A DNA stretch of 64,000 nt from Begonia masoniana (GCA_022432975.1 CM039509.1:19791760-19855759), one strand, 5' to 3'. Shown: positions 23,287-35,510, counted from the first letter of the stretch. Translations and numbers: made by a program. The notes: generated from the sequence alone by a model not told the origin.

Positions 23287-25230
23287 TAACGACTAACTCG
23301 GCCTCCACCAGGGGAGAATTCGCGAGCCATACACGTCATCAACTCGGCCTCCACCAGGGGGAGAATTCGCGAGCCATACACGTCATCAACTCGGCCTCCA
23401 CCAGGGGGAGAATTCGCGAGCCATACACGTCATCAACTCGGCCTCCACCAGGGGAGAATTCGCGAGCCATACACGTCATCAACTCGGCCTCCACCAGGGG
23501 GAGAATTCGCGAGCCATACACGTCATCAACTCGGCCTCCACCAGGGGGAGAATTCGCGAGCCATACACGTCATCAACTCGGCCTCCACCAGTGGGAGAAT
23601 TCGCGAGCCATACACGTCATCAACTCGGCCTCCACCAGGGGAGAATTCGCGAGCCATACACGTCATCAACTCGGCCTCCACCAGGGGAGAATTCGCGAGC
23701 CATACACGTCATCAACTCGGCCTCCACCAGTGGGAGAATTCGCGAGCCATACACGTCATCAACTCGGCCTCCACCAGGGGGAGAATTCGCGAGCCATACA
23801 CGTCATCAACTCGGCCTCCACCAGGGGAGAATTCGCGAGCCATACACGTCATCAACTCGGCCTCCACCAGGGGAGAATTCGCGAGCCATACACGTCATCA
23901 ACTCGGCCTCCACCAGGGGAGAATTCGCGAGCCATACACGTCATCAACTCGGCCTCCACCAGGGGAGAATTCGCGAGCCATACACGTCATCAACTCGGCC
24001 TCCACCAGGGGAGAATTCGCGAGCCATACACGTCATCAACTCGGCCTCCACCAGGGGAGAATTCGCGAGCCATACACGTCATCAACTCGGCCTCCACCAG
24101 GGGAGAATTCGCGAGCCATACACGTCATCAACTCGGCCTCCACCAGGGGAGAATTCGCGAGCCATACACGTCATCAACTCGGCCTCCACCAGGGGAGAAT
24201 TCGCGAGCCATACACGTCATCAACTCGGCCTCCACCAGGGGAGAATTCGCGAGCCATACACGTCATCAACTCGGCCTCCACCAGGGGAGAATTCGCGAGC
24301 CATACACGTCATCAACTCGGCCTCCACCAGGGGAGAATTCGCGAGCCATACACGTCATCAACTCGGCCTCCACCAGGGGAGAATTCGCGAGCCATACACG
24401 TCATCAACTCGGCCTCCACCAGGGGAGAATTCGCGAGCCATACACGTCATCAACTCGGCCTCCACCAGGGGAGAATTCGCGAGCCATACACGTCATCAAC
24501 TCGGCCTCCACCAGGGGGAGAATTCGCGAGCCATACACGTCATCAACTCGGCCTCCACCAGGGGGAGAATTCGCGAGCCATACACGTCATCAACTCGGCC
24601 TCCACCAGGGGAGAATTCGCGAGCCATACACGTCATCAACTCGGCCTCCACCAGGGGAGAATTCGCGAGCCATACACGTCATCAACTCGGCCTCCACCAG
24701 GGGAGAATTCGCGAGCCATACACGTCATCAACTCGGCCTCCACCAGTGGGAGAATTCGCGAGCCATACACGTCATCAACTCGGCCTCCACCAGTGGGAGA
24801 ATTCGCGAGCCATACACGTCATCAACTCGGCCTCCACCAGGGGAGAATTCGCGAGCCATACACGTCATCAACTCGGCCTCCACCAGGGGAGAATTCGCGA
24901 GCCATACACGTCATCAACTCGGCCTCCACCAGGGGAGAATTCGCGAGCCATACACGTCATCAACTCGGCCTCCACCAGGGGAGAATTCGCGAGCCATACA
25001 CGTCATCAACTCGGCCTCCACCAGGGGAGAATTCGCGAGCCATACACGTCATCAACTCGGCCTCCACCAGGGGGAGAATTCGCGAGCCATACACGTCATC
25101 AACTCGGCCTCCACCAGGGGAGAATTCGCGAGCCATACACGTCATCAACTCGGCCTCCACCAGGGGAGAATTCGCGAGCCATTACACGTCATCAACTCGG
25201 CCTCCACCGGGGGAGACTTCCGCTCAGCCA
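23287..25230. repeat. 46/47-bp tandem array, about 41 copies, in C right LTR
   Basis: GAATTC spacing from 23316 to 25168 fits 40 intervals of 46 or 47 bp, with units ending in four Gs, five Gs or GTGGG. Degenerate units follow to about 25290. ACACGTCATC is present in every unit. Confidence 0.93.
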
Positions 25231-25566
25231 TCACTGTTCATTCAGCTCGGGCCTCCACCAGGGGGAGAAGAATACGCGAGCTATACTTGTCATGGTCTCT
25301 TTTCCCGTCCCGCACTTAATCTGATTACATTTACCTTTTCATGTTCTTAACTCAGTCATAAACGTGGACTAATACGTAAACATGAAGTTCACAGAGAGAA
25401 ATCATACCATAAGGACAAGCAAAACATCCTGTACTTAATATCTTCTTACACAATTTCTTCATATCATGGCAATACACTAGTCATAGTCAACAGACCGACA
25501 TCTAATGATTCCTAATACCCTTGCGGTGTAGGGCCCTAGTGCCGGAAATCTTAATCATTCACTTAC

Positions 25567-25611
25567 CTGGATTCCTTAGCAATCCGAGCTTCTCCCTTTA
25601 AACTTCTTCAC
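25567..25611 (-). other. Candidate 45-nt leader exon in C 5' LTR
   Basis: Minus strand: GTTTTAG| then a 45-nt block starting GTGAAGAAG and ending CCAG|GTAAGTG. Same length and position as in A, B, E, G and I with quite different sequence. Confidence 0.45.
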
Positions 25612-26090
25612 CTAAAACTGTACATTACAGTAGTTAAAACAAAGGTCCTAATAGCTCTAATCATAAATCGTCTAGGACTCTAATAGCTAAAGTCATTCCT
25701 AAATACTCTGTTTGATACCCGTGTTGCCAGAAATCCAAAAATAGGTGGACAGGTTCTACCATCGATTGAAGCTGAGTTGATTACTCTAAATGATCAGAAT
25801 CGATTCGGAAATGACGTTACCACACTCAGTTAACACAATGTTCTAATATCACACGACCATTGATAAAGACCAAAACTCAAATGCCGAGCTGAGAACAGGG
25901 TAACAAACTAATAGATAGCCACAATGTCAATGTATACCTCGGATATGGATTCGTAGAGGAAAGGCAAGTTGAAACCAGCCGTCAGTAAAGGAAAGTTCTG
26001 GTAGCCGAGAGCAAGAACTTGGGAGGGAAGAAATCGCCGAGAGGGAATGTCGGCTACAGTGGTAATAAATGAGGTTTAAGGTTTCTATTT

Positions 26091-26100
26091 CCTATTTATA
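26091..26100 (-). promoter_or_regulatory. TATA box of element C 5' LTR
   Basis: Minus strand TATAAATAGG, about 165 bp inside the LTR start. The left LTR has lost this segment. Confidence 0.75.
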
Positions 26101-26262
26101 TTCAATCCATCAATTTTAATTACAAAACTGCCACCCAACCTAGTTTTACTCAACTTGTAATAAATTTGTCTTAACATTAAATTTAAATCATAAAGGTTAA
26201 ATAAGAGGGGGTGACAATGAAAATGGTCAGAAAATCAACTGGCCGAAATGTCGGGTGTTACA

Positions 26263-26267
26263 CGACT
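26263..26267. repeat. Target-site duplication of element C, right copy
   Basis: CGACT, directly after GTGTTACA; matches 8723-8727. Confidence 0.95.
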
Positions 26268-27327
26268 AACCACGAAAGATGAAGGTTTAGATATGAACCT
26301 ATTAAGGGATACCTTAGATTGTTGTAATACTTGAAGTGTATTTAAATAGATGAAGTAGTACCGTAGAAATCGTGTATTGAGGATTCGTGAGAAGTTTAGA
26401 GTATCTAGATGAAGATAGAATACAAGAGCTAAACTTAGGATAATTGTTGAGAAGAATAGTTAGAACCTGACGAGGAGGAGCGACAAGTGGTACGATTAGT
26501 TAGTAGATTCAATGTAGTCCTCGTGTGAAATTAGGAAAGAAGTAAAAGAGATGATTGGGATTGAATGAGATGTTAAGATTGGAAGTATAGGTTAGCATTT
26601 AAAGACCTGTAAATTGTAAATTTGTGAATTAAAGAATAAGAGGATAAAGATTTGACTGAAACCATCTAAGTAGGCTTAGAAGTGAGGCTAAGTTAGCAAT
26701 TTTCTAGAGATTGACTCGTGTTTGGCAAGTCGAGACCAAGTAATGCATAAATGGCTTAGGTTAGAACGACTAGTTTAGAGCGCATCAATGAGGAGATTTA
26801 GAGACTTGGCTGTGTTTAGAGCAAATAGAGACTTAAGTTAGACAAACCAACATAATTTAGAAAGTATGAAGAATTCAGTTAAAGAAATATCGAGGAAAGT
26901 TCGTCAACGTAGTTAAAATGACGTATGACGTTCGTAGGATGTTATTTTTAAAAGAGATAGAATCCTAAGGAAGTAGCGACTGTAACCCCTAGTTTGACTC
27001 ACATAGACCAAGTAGTGATATAGTCGTAGTGTTTAAGAGAATAACAATGAGGACTTAATTAGGAAACCCGCACCGAGATAGTCTCCAAAGGTTGATGGGT
27101 TACCCAAGAAGATAGGTGACCAGGAAAATCCTATGTGTACGATCAGATCGAAGGTAGAAACATACAAGTTAAGGCCTATATTGGGGGCCTCAGTGGACAG
27201 TTTTGGTTAAGAACCACGAAGAATGACCGCAAGTACAGATGATAATCGAAACGTAAGACCGCATAACCTGAGGCATCAATATCAAGGCCTATAAGTTAGG
27301 GCAAATTTTGAGGATAAAATTCTAAAT
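26268..27327 (+). other. Element B post-gag non-coding, right piece
   Basis: Resumes the sequence cut at 8727 (AACCACGAAAGATGAAGG, as in element A near 3957). No ORF or pol motif. The 3' end carries the CAAATTTTGAGGATAAAATTC tail seen before the PPT in A and I. Confidence 0.8.
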
Positions 27328-27340
27328 AAGGTGGGTGGAA
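27328..27340 (+). other. Polypurine tract, element B
   Basis: AAGGTGGGTGGAA, immediately before TGTAATACCC. Confidence 0.8.
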
Positions 27341-27730
27341 TGTAATACCCGGCTTTTCGGGATATTAATATTTTAATATAAACGGTATTTTTGTAAATAT
27401 GCCAAATCGAGCCCGTTTTGCGAACAGAGGGTTTCGTTGGGATCCTAATTATTAATAGGAATTTTAAGGAAATTATGAGAATTTTCGGAGTAATAATGCT
27501 ATATTCCGAGTAATTACCTCAATCGTAACGTAAAAGACGTTTTAGTAAAAATAGTAAACGGGGTCCGAATTGCAAACGGACAGTTTTATTGGGACCCAAA
27601 TAATAAGTTGGACTTACTGGTGAAATAAGGAGATTTGGTGAAACCGAATAGTGAGCCGATTAACAAAACGAATGACGAAACGAATATAAAATCAAAGTAA
27701 GGGCAAAATGGTAATTTGCCAAAGTAATTT

Positions 27731-27738
27731 TATAAAAT
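27731..27738 (+). promoter_or_regulatory. TATA box of element B 3' LTR
   Basis: TATAAAAT followed by a C/T-rich stretch (TTATCCCTCGTTTCC), 390 bp into the LTR as in element A. Confidence 0.65.
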
Positions 27739-28274
27739 AACCTAAAACACTCTTATCCCTCGTTTCCTTCTCTTCTCGCAAAAACCAGAGAGCCTTCTCT
27801 CTGTTCTCCAACGGCGATCCCTCACGGCCGACGCTCGTTTCTCCTCCGATCGACTTCCGATCTTCGCGTTTTCTCCTCCGATCAACGCCCTAGGTACGAA
27901 TCTATGATTTCGGAGCATTAGCTTTCAGTTTTAACGAAGTTAGGATGTTAGGGTTTCGTTAAGATTTATGTCGAAAACGCGAGTTAGGGTTTAAAATCGA
28001 TAAGTTAGCTAAGTTTATGAATATATTGAACGTATGGAGCGTTATTGGAGGGAGTTTGATTTATTTGTGAAAAGTGTTAAAGTTTGAGAATTTTCGGGTT
28101 TTTGGAGAAAACTCGTTAATTGTTATTTCGAGGTATCAAGCGTGAATTGTTCGTCGATATGCCTCGATTAATTAAGTGAGAAGCTTTAGAGAATTCTTTA
28201 GTTAAGATATTGATAAATTTGGACGTTTAGAAGTTTAAACTCGTTGTAACAATAATCGTTGTGAATTGCCGTAG

Positions 28275-28319
28275 GTGAACGACGCTCGTGGACGGAGCTA
28301 GAATTTCAACGGACGTCAG
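28275..28319 (+). other. Candidate 45-nt leader exon in B LTR
   Basis: Bounded by TTGCCGTAG (28273-28274 AG) and GTCAG|GTAAGT (28320). It shares GAACGACGCTCGTGGACGGA with A and has the same length. GGCCGATTGGCC follows at 28341-28352. Confidence 0.5.
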
Positions 28320-28905
28320 GTAAGTCTCCGCGACTTGTTTGGCCGATTGGCCTACACCATAGGATCTTTTGTTGTTTGAGGAAATTGGAGAATTGTTTGT
28401 TTAAATGCTTTGGTGGGGTAGTTAGGACTAGTTCTTTTGTAGGTTATGCCTGAGTGTCTTGATGGTACGTATGATGATTGATATGTTATGTTTATATCTG
28501 TTCATGCATCACAGTTTTAAAAAAAAAAAACGTCATGAAAATGAATTTACGCATAGTTTTCATGAAAAAGAAATGCACGTAAAGGCAAGTAAAGTATCAT
28601 GTAAACAACCCTCTGTATGTGGTTATCGGGGTGAGGTTCAGACCCGGCGTTCCGTGGTGAGCGGGTTTTCCTCCCTTCAGATGGTGTGGGCTGTCTAACC
28701 GCTTGACGGGCCCTAACCATCTGCCGAGTGAATAGACTTCGGTAACCAAAAGAATGTCATGGTGAGAATGAATGAATGAAAGAATGAATGAATGAATGAA
28801 ATGCATGAGTGACGGTGTTATAAAAAACTGCATAAACATGTTCATGCATAAGCATTCACGTAGACTTACTGAGCCTTAAGCTCACGACTTATATTTATGG
28901 TGTAG

Positions 28906-28920
28906 GTGACCTCTACACAG
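28906..28920 (+). other. Candidate 15-nt microexon in B LTR
   Basis: GTGACCTCTACACAG between ATGGTGTAG and GTGAGG. The acceptor arm 28896-28906 pairs perfectly with 28351-28361 (11 bp). Confidence 0.45.
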
Positions 28921-29396
28921 GTGAGGATGAGATCCCTCCACTCGAGGCATAAACGGTTGAAGAAAGATGGCCCGTGAGAGTGTGCTGGGCAGTCGGTGAG
29001 CAATTTGACCCGTGGGGGATGTAGGTATATGATTTGGGGAACGTGATATGAATTGTATAGCTGAATTATATTAGGATGCTTGGATTTGGTTAGTTAATAG
29101 GTTAATGTTTTGACGTTTTGAAACCTGTTTTATAAACTGTTTGGGTAAATTTTAAATAGGAGGAAACGTCTGGTTTTTAAATGGATCCACGCTATTTATT
29201 TTTATGAAAGTTTATTACGTTTTAATCACGTTCTAGGGCAGGTTTTATGTTGTCTATACTTGGTGGATGAGGAAATAAGAAATGAATGATGTTATGTTAA
29301 AGTTTAATGGAAAAATGTGTAGAAGTAGACTTGTGAATGGAGGAGAAATGGTGAGGGAAGTTGATGGTTGCTCTCTGGAATTCGGATTCCAGACTG

Positions 29397-29644
29397 CTGA
29401 GGCGCATGGCCTCAGCGATCGATCACTGCTGAGGCGCATGGCCTCAGCGATCGATCCCTGCTGAGGCGCATGGCCTCAGCGATCGATCCCTGCTGAGGCG
29501 CATGGCCTCAGCGATCGATCCCTGCTGTGGCGCATGGCCTCAGCGATCGATCCCTGCTGAGGCGCATGGCCTCAGCGATCGATCCCTGCTGAGGCGCATG
29601 GCCTCAGCGATCGATCCCTGCTGTGGCGCAGCGATCGATCTCTG
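29397..29644 (+). repeat. 32-bp hairpin tandem array with CGATCG in B LTR
   Basis: Seven 32-bp units (CTGAGGCGCATGGCCTCAGC then GATCGATCCCTG) and one partial. Each folds as GCTGAGGC-GCATG-GCCTCAGC. Preceded by CTCTGGAATTCGGATTCCAGA. It has the same LTR position as the hairpin clusters of A, E, G and I. Confidence 0.92.
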
Positions 29645-29822
29645 TTTCTTTTGCCTCTGTCTTCCAGTTTTGCCCTTGGCCGAATTGAAAAATGTTTTAA
29701 ATGTTTTCTTTAATATTTATTAAACGTTTTAAGTTTAATTTAAATTAGTTTAGAAATAGGTTTACACGATTTTAATTCCAATTTGAATTCCGCTTCAGTT
29801 TAGGTTCAAAGTTTATGATAAG

Positions 29823-29853
<31 letters not shown>

Positions 29854-29889
29854 GTACCGGTAATTGGGTACAGTATTAGGGTCGTTACA

Positions 29890-31393
29890 CGCCGTGCTAA
29901 AATTCAACTGAGTTCCCATAGCCTTATGTAGACTCTTCTAGAATTTTGAAGTAAACATGGCATCTCTATCAGAGACAATCGAAATGGGTACTTCGTGTAA
30001 TTTGTTTGCCTTCCCTGGGTGGTATTTAATCTCAAAGTCATAATCTTTAACGAACTCCAACCACCTTCTTTGCCGCATATTCAGTTTTTTCTGTGTAAAC
30101 AAATATTTTAATCTCCTGTGATCTGAGAACACCTCACACTGCTGCCCATACAGATAGTGTCTCCAGATTTTTAAAGCAAAGACAACTGCTGCAAGCTCAA
30201 GATCGTGTGTCGGATAATTTTGCTCATACGGCTTCAACTGTCAAGAAGCATAAACAATGACTCTACCCTCCTGCATCAATACACACCCCAGTCCGATCCT
30301 TGAGGCATCGCAATAAATACTGAACTTATCGCCTTTAACAGGCAATGTTAACACTGGTGCTGTAGTCAGTCTTTGTTTCAGCTCATTGAAACTCTTTTCG
30401 CATGCAGCCGACCATACATATTTTTCGTTCTTCCTTGTCAATCGGAATAGAGGGACTGCTATCTTTGAAAACCCTCAATGAACTTCCTGTAATACCCAGC
30501 CAATCCAAGAAATCCACGTACCTCTCGCACGTTTTTAGGTTGCGGCTAATCCCTGACAACTTCAATCTTAGTCGAATCCACCGAAATTCCCTCCTGAGAT
30601 ATGATATGGCCGAGAAAACTAATTCGATCCAGCCAAAACTCGCACTTGGAGAACTTTGGGTACAATTAATGTCGACACAAAATCCTCAGAACAATTTGCA
30701 AGTGCTCCTCGTGCTCTTCCTTTGTCTTTGAATAGATCAAGATGTCATCAATGAAAACGACGACAGACTTGTCTAAATACTCTTTAAAAACACGGTTCAC
30801 CAAATCCATAAACACCGCAGGAGCATTCGTAAGTCCAAAAGACGTTACTAAAAACTCGTAATGCCCATACCTCATTCGGAATGCAGTCTTTTGAATATCT
30901 TCTCTCCGGACCTTCAATTCATAATAACCCGAGCGTAGGTCAATCCTCGAAAACACTTGGGCACCCTTCAGTTGGTCAAACAGGTCATCAATCCGAGGCA
31001 GTGGGTATTTATTCTTCACCGTTAGCTTATTCAACTCTCTGTAATCAACGCATATCTATAGAGTTCCGTCCTTCTTCTTAACAAACAGAACTGGCACACC
31101 CCAAGGAGAGAAACTGGGTCGAATGAACCCCTTGTCTAACAACTCTTCTAATTGAGTGCTCAGCTCCTTTATTTCAGTAGGTGTCAGTCTGTACGGATTA
31201 TTTGATACAGGCCCAGAGCCTAGATAAACATCAATAGTAAACTCGATCTCTCTATTCGGCAGTAATCCGGGAAGATCGTCGAGGAAGATCTCAGAAAGTT
31301 CTCTAACCACCGGAAGGTCTTCTGGCTTTACCCCGTTAAGCAGCTTAGTATTAACCACTGTAGCCAGATAAACTGAGCATTCGCCCCTAAACT
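29890..31393 (-). pseudogene. pol: Element D: RT-RNase H-integrase remnant
   Basis: Minus strand: RT (31358-30450, with VFIDDIL near 30745 and the [11 protein letters not shown] motif), RNase H (YCDASRIGLG near 30320, [10 protein letters not shown]) and 30-odd integrase residues ([10 protein letters not shown]) up to 29890, where B is inserted (interrupting an AFHPQTD-type motif). RNase [10 protein letters not shown] is joined in frame to LHEVPISIV, a deletion of about 230 codons relative to I that removes the integrase zinc finger and first catalytic Asp. Several stops and frameshifts. Chromovirus of the E/G/I type. Confidence 0.85.
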
Positions 31394-31394
31394 G

Positions 31395-31407
31395 TAGCTA
31401 GATAACT
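31395..31407. other. 13-nt filler at the D/E rearrangement junction
   Basis: TAGCTAGATAACT lies between D pol (ending CCTAAACTG) and E LTR sequence (starting GGGCTGTC). It resembles TAGCCAGATAAACT 35 bp upstream (31361-31374), as in templated end-joining repair. Confidence 0.5.
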
Positions 31408-32130
31408 GGGCTGTCTAACCGCTTGACGTGCCCTATCCATTTGTCGAGCGTTTTCGATAACCATAGACTGACACATACTAATAAATGAATTGACATGGAC
31501 GGCTTTCATTGCATACATGATCATGCATATACATTTACGTAAAACTTGCAGAGATTTTTATCTCATAGGTGTCTTTATGGTGTAGGTGACTATGAACAAG
31601 GTGAGGACGATGTCCCTCCACCCGACGAGCCTGCAGCTTGAGGAAGGATGTTCGTGGGAGCGGCCAGCGTAGTCGACGCGAGCACGACCCGTGAGGAGCA
31701 TAGGTTATATGTTTTGGGATTATTTGATGAAATGTATAGAAAGGAATATTAGGATGTTTGGTATCTGGATAGGTTGGAAATTTATGTTTTGATGATTTTC
31801 ATTTTTGATAGCTTCTGCTATGTATGGATAGTTTTGATGAAAATATATAGGATGTTGATGTTGATGTGTTTTGGGTGAATATTGAGGATTGTGGAACGTT
31901 TTGATGAAATAGAATAGATTTTGGATGAGTTTTGGTGATTGGAAAGTAGGTTTGTGGTGTTAAGTCGAAATTGTAGTTTTGTGTCGGGAATTGATGATTT
32001 AGATCAGATGTTCGGGTTTTGGGAGGTGTAATTTAGTAGGATTGTTGATGGATGTTTTGATGATGGAAATTGAAATGTGTATTTGGTGAAAGATTGAAGA
32101 AAATTGGCAAAGTGGTAGGAAAAGGGGCGA

Positions 32131-32135
32131 GAGTG
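32131..32135. repeat. Target-site duplication of F, left copy
   Basis: GAGTG, matched by 34944-34948. Confidence 0.92.
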
Positions 32136-34943
32136 TGTGACGACCCCAACCCCGTAGGGCCGCCACGGACTTGCCGTGACATAACTATTACCTAAGCCCT
32201 TGTATTTTCTCATAAACTTTTTCATTTTTGCTTAACACTTTAAAGAAAACGGACCTAGACAATTGACCCACCTCTAACAACCTTTAGGGACTAACTTTGA
32301 CTTAAACATTAAGCATTTGAGCGTACAAAATTTCGACTTTTAAAACATTTAAAACTAGACTAAAACCATTAATAACTTAAAACAAATAAAACATTTAAAA
32401 CAATTAAAGTAAGATCAATTAAAACACGACACTAATATAACCTATACTCAAGAAAACAAACTGCGTGGATCGCTCTAAAAATCGAGCGTATCCTTACCTG
32501 TTTTAAGATAACCAAACAGTTCAAAATACCCAAACAGTTCCAGTAAAATTCTAAAATTTAAACTCCACATTCTAAACAATCTACTACTACTACATATACA
32601 TCAAAACTCGACTGTTCATACATTTTTCTATCAAAACATCTAATCTACATACTTAAACACTTTGATACTTTCACAAGTTAAACCTACACGTAGACCTACT
32701 AACCAACAAAACTAACTCACATCATTCGACATACATCATTCAAGCCATCGGATCATCAAGCCAAAACACACCCCGTCGCCACAAGCACCACCCATCGACC
32801 ACCTATTCCTTGTCATCATGAGGAACTCTCACCATCACCTGTCACCTACATCATACAACATAAACAGTAAGCCTAATGCTTAGTAAGAGAATGCTCTATG
32901 GATGACATATGCATGAATGCGTGACTTTTCATAAAACATGTTTATTTCGTTTCGTTTTGTTAAACCATTTTCTTGCCCCGTGAAAGTCGTAACTTGCCCC
33001 GTGGTAACATTCATAACTTGCCCCGTGGTAACATTCATAACTTGCCCCGTGGAAACATTCATAACTTGCCCCGTGGAAACATTCATAGCTTGCCCCGTGA
33101 TAACATTCATAACTTGCCCCGTGATAACATTCATAACTTGTCCCGTGATAACATACATCATTCACATGAGAAACATACATCATTCACGTGATCGTTCTTT
33201 ACTTCAACGTTGCACATATCATCTTTAAATCATTATCGTTCAATTCATCGTAAAAACATGCTCGTAAATAGTTCGTATGCACCTTTTATAAAACATGATG
33301 CATGAGGAGTTCATAGACATACATAGACATATCATCAACCATTCACAACGTACATGGACAAGCTTTACTCATAACAAACTTAACAAACCACTAATAACTA
33401 ACATTCTAGGCTACCCGACTCATCAAACCTACAGTCAGAAAATCATCATCAGAGACACAAAATCCTAACGTTGTCACAATTTAGGGCCTTAAGGGCCGGA
33501 AACCTAACATCCACTTACCTGGCGTCCGTAGCTAGCCGAGCACCGTCCAAAAGTCGTCTCCACCTAAAGCATTTCATAAATAAAGGACATTAAAATCGAT
33601 TCTAAATAAACGAATCTCAAACTTAAACTAAGCTCCTAGCTAAAGCAATTTCTCCTGAAACTTTCACTTTCTCCATTCAGGCATTTCATCGAGCACGTGG
33701 TGCTCACAATTTACTTAACCTCCAGTAATGGTTTTCCAATAATCTCCAATATCCAAACTTTAACCTAAATCCACCAATAATCATCAATTCATTTAATCTA
33801 CCTAAATAACGACCAATGTATTCACTAATTAACATAAAAGCACAATACAATCGATTTCTAACTAAAACCTAATTAAACGGCCACTAATTTGGGTTTAGTC
33901 AAAAACCGACCAGAAACTCAAACGTGCATAACTTTTGCGTCGGTAGTCGGAATCGAACGATTCCAGCGGCCACGTACTCCTCTAATAACCTATTTTAATC
34001 TGCCAAAAGGAATTTTAAAACAAATGACCGGAACTAGGTCAATTTAGCAGAAATCCGAATCTGCCCTTAATCGGAAATTTTCCCTTTTTCGATTTTTCAT
34101 CAAATTCCATCCATCTCTTCACCAATCGATCACATAAACACTCAATTAGAATAAACTAACCTAAAATCAAAGTTTCCAACCACAAACCCGAATTGCCATA
34201 ATCGGGCATTCACTGAAATTCGCCCAAACGAGAACCATTACGGCCAGGCGATGAAAACCGAACCAAGGGTCGGCAAACCCTCGCCGGAGGCGACCAAAAA
34301 CGGCCGGCGATCGGAGCTCAATCGAGCTCGCCACGCACAGCCCCAAGCCAAACCGAAAAGAGGAGAAAACCGAACCATACCGGTCGGGTTTCGCGTGGAG
34401 ATGGCCGGAGATCGCATGATGCCGTCGTCTGGCCTGAAAACGGCGAGAAATCGCCGTCGTCGTCGGAGGAGAGTCGCCGTCTCCCGTCTCCCCTGTTCGC
34501 TGCCCTCCTTCGGCGTCGAGCTCGAACAACAGAATGGCGATGCCATTCTGTTGTTTGATTTTTATTATTTATTAAATTAATAATAATAATTATAATAATT
34601 ATAATAAACTAAAACTATTTCTTTAATTAGCCTATCGATTCGGTCTCTCTGCAATTTCCTTATTTCTCCAAATATTCCAATTTAATCTTAGAGTTCTAAT
34701 AAAACTCACCGTTCCCAAAACGGACTTATTTTGCTATTTTTACAAATTGATGTACTAAAAGGGTAAAACGGGAACTCTAGCATTACTCTTCTCGATTTGG
34801 GTTTCTAAAATTTCACTTATTCTTCTACAAATCCCCATAAATTTCTAGAGTCCTAATAAAACTATCCGCTTGCAAAACGGACCTAATTTACTTATTTACG
34901 AAAATAGCCTTGGAGCGGAAACCCGAAAAACTCGGGTGTTACA
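32136..34943 (-). repeat. Element F: solo LTR (2,808 bp) with GAGTG target duplication
   Basis: Runs from TGTGACGACCCC to CTCGGGTGTTACA, flanked by GAGTG at 32131-32135 and 34944-34948. There is no internal region, so it is the product of LTR-LTR recombination. Minus orientation by its termini. It has a GTAAGTG donor (33528), TTTAG acceptor (33564) with a 35-nt block between, and GTGTAG-like sequence near 32846. Open frames at 34167-34580 are on both strands and lack homology, so I do not call a gene. Confidence 0.93.
32985..33157. repeat. 24-bp tandem repeat in solo LTR F
   Basis: Seven imperfect units of AACTTGCCCCGTGGTAACATTCAT (given as AACTTGCCCCG then TGGTAACATTCAT), with GTGGTAA, GTGGAAA and GTGATAA variants. 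It lies in the same LTR interval (between blocks 2 and 3) as the J array. Confidence 0.92.
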
Positions 34944-34948
34944 GAGTG
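34944..34948. repeat. Target-site duplication of F, right copy
   Basis: GAGTG, matched by 32131-32135. Confidence 0.92.
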
Positions 34949-35035
34949 CGCGGGGGAGGCGCGCTAGCCGGGCGCTGGAGGCGCGCTAGCCAGGCGCGCG
35001 CGCTGGGTGTGCTATGCGCGCGCCCAGAATGCACC

Positions 35036-35200
35036 CTCCCGATCGATCGCGCCCAAGCGCCGATCGATCGGGGTTTAAGAAAAATTTTAATTCCGAGTCC
35101 AGAGAGGGCCCGATCGATTGGGCCTATGTCCCGATCGATCGGGGCTTACGGTTATTTTAACTGGGGAAACCAGAGCAGATCCGATCAATCGGGCCTATCG
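35036..35200 (+). repeat. CGATCG palindromes in E 5' LTR
   Basis: CCGATCGATCG palindromes four or five times (for example near 35038, 35061, 35110, 35132), some with a GATCGATT or GATCAATC variant. Same place relative to the LTR end as in A, B, G and I. Confidence 0.8.
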
Positions 35201-35498
35201 GCGCCACACTTGACCCCCAACATGATTTTTTTTTTCGAAATTGACTTTTCAAAACACGTTTTAACCCGACCTTTTACGATACTTTTCAAATGTTTTTTAC
35301 GAACAATCCCCAAGTATTGTAGAGGATTTTAAGAACCCAAAACCGAGCCCGTTCTCTAATGATTAAACAAAATATGCAAAGAAAGAAAAGGAAAAAAATT
35401 TAAGCGAGAACGGGCGAGGCTAATACATATGTACGTATGTATGCACGCACGACACAGGTCGTGGCGGTACCGACGTGGGGTCGGGGTCGTCACAACAG

Positions 35499-35510
35499 TT
35501 GTATCAGAGC
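35499..35510 (+). other. Primer binding site, element E
   Basis: TTGTATCAGAGC: initiator-Met type with one substitution (TGG to TTG), 5 nt after the LTR end. Confidence 0.85.

Larger units (their letters stand above)
27341..29889 (+). repeat. Element B 3' LTR (2,549 bp)
   Basis: Runs from TGTAATACCCGGC to GGGTCGTTACA. TATAAAAT lies at 27731-27738, donor-like TAG|GTACGA at 27894, the 45-nt block at 28275-28319, the 15-nt block at 28906-28920 and a 32-bp hairpin array at 29397-29644. It has the same order as A's LTR but is much diverged, so B belongs to another subfamily. An A23 run is at 29826-29848. Confidence 0.9.
31408..35494 (+). repeat. Element E 5' LTR (left-truncated, split by solo LTR F)
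   Basis: Matches the 3' LTR from 48808 onward, so the left ~1.35 kb is gone at the D junction. It includes the 15-nt block at 31586-31600 (GTGACTATGAACAAG). After F come a very GC-rich stretch (34949-35037, GCGCGC runs), CGATCG hairpins and the LTR end GGGGTCGTCACA at 35494. Confidence 0.85.

Noticed and set aside
34167..34580. Three overlapping R/P-rich ORFs in solo LTR F
   Set aside because: They sit at the exon-1/leader position of the LTR, overlap on opposite strands and have no recognisable domain.
34949..35037. CpG-rich promoter of a host gene
   Set aside because: The GCGCGC stretch is continuous with the E LTR and followed by its hairpins and primer site; no gene lies downstream except E.
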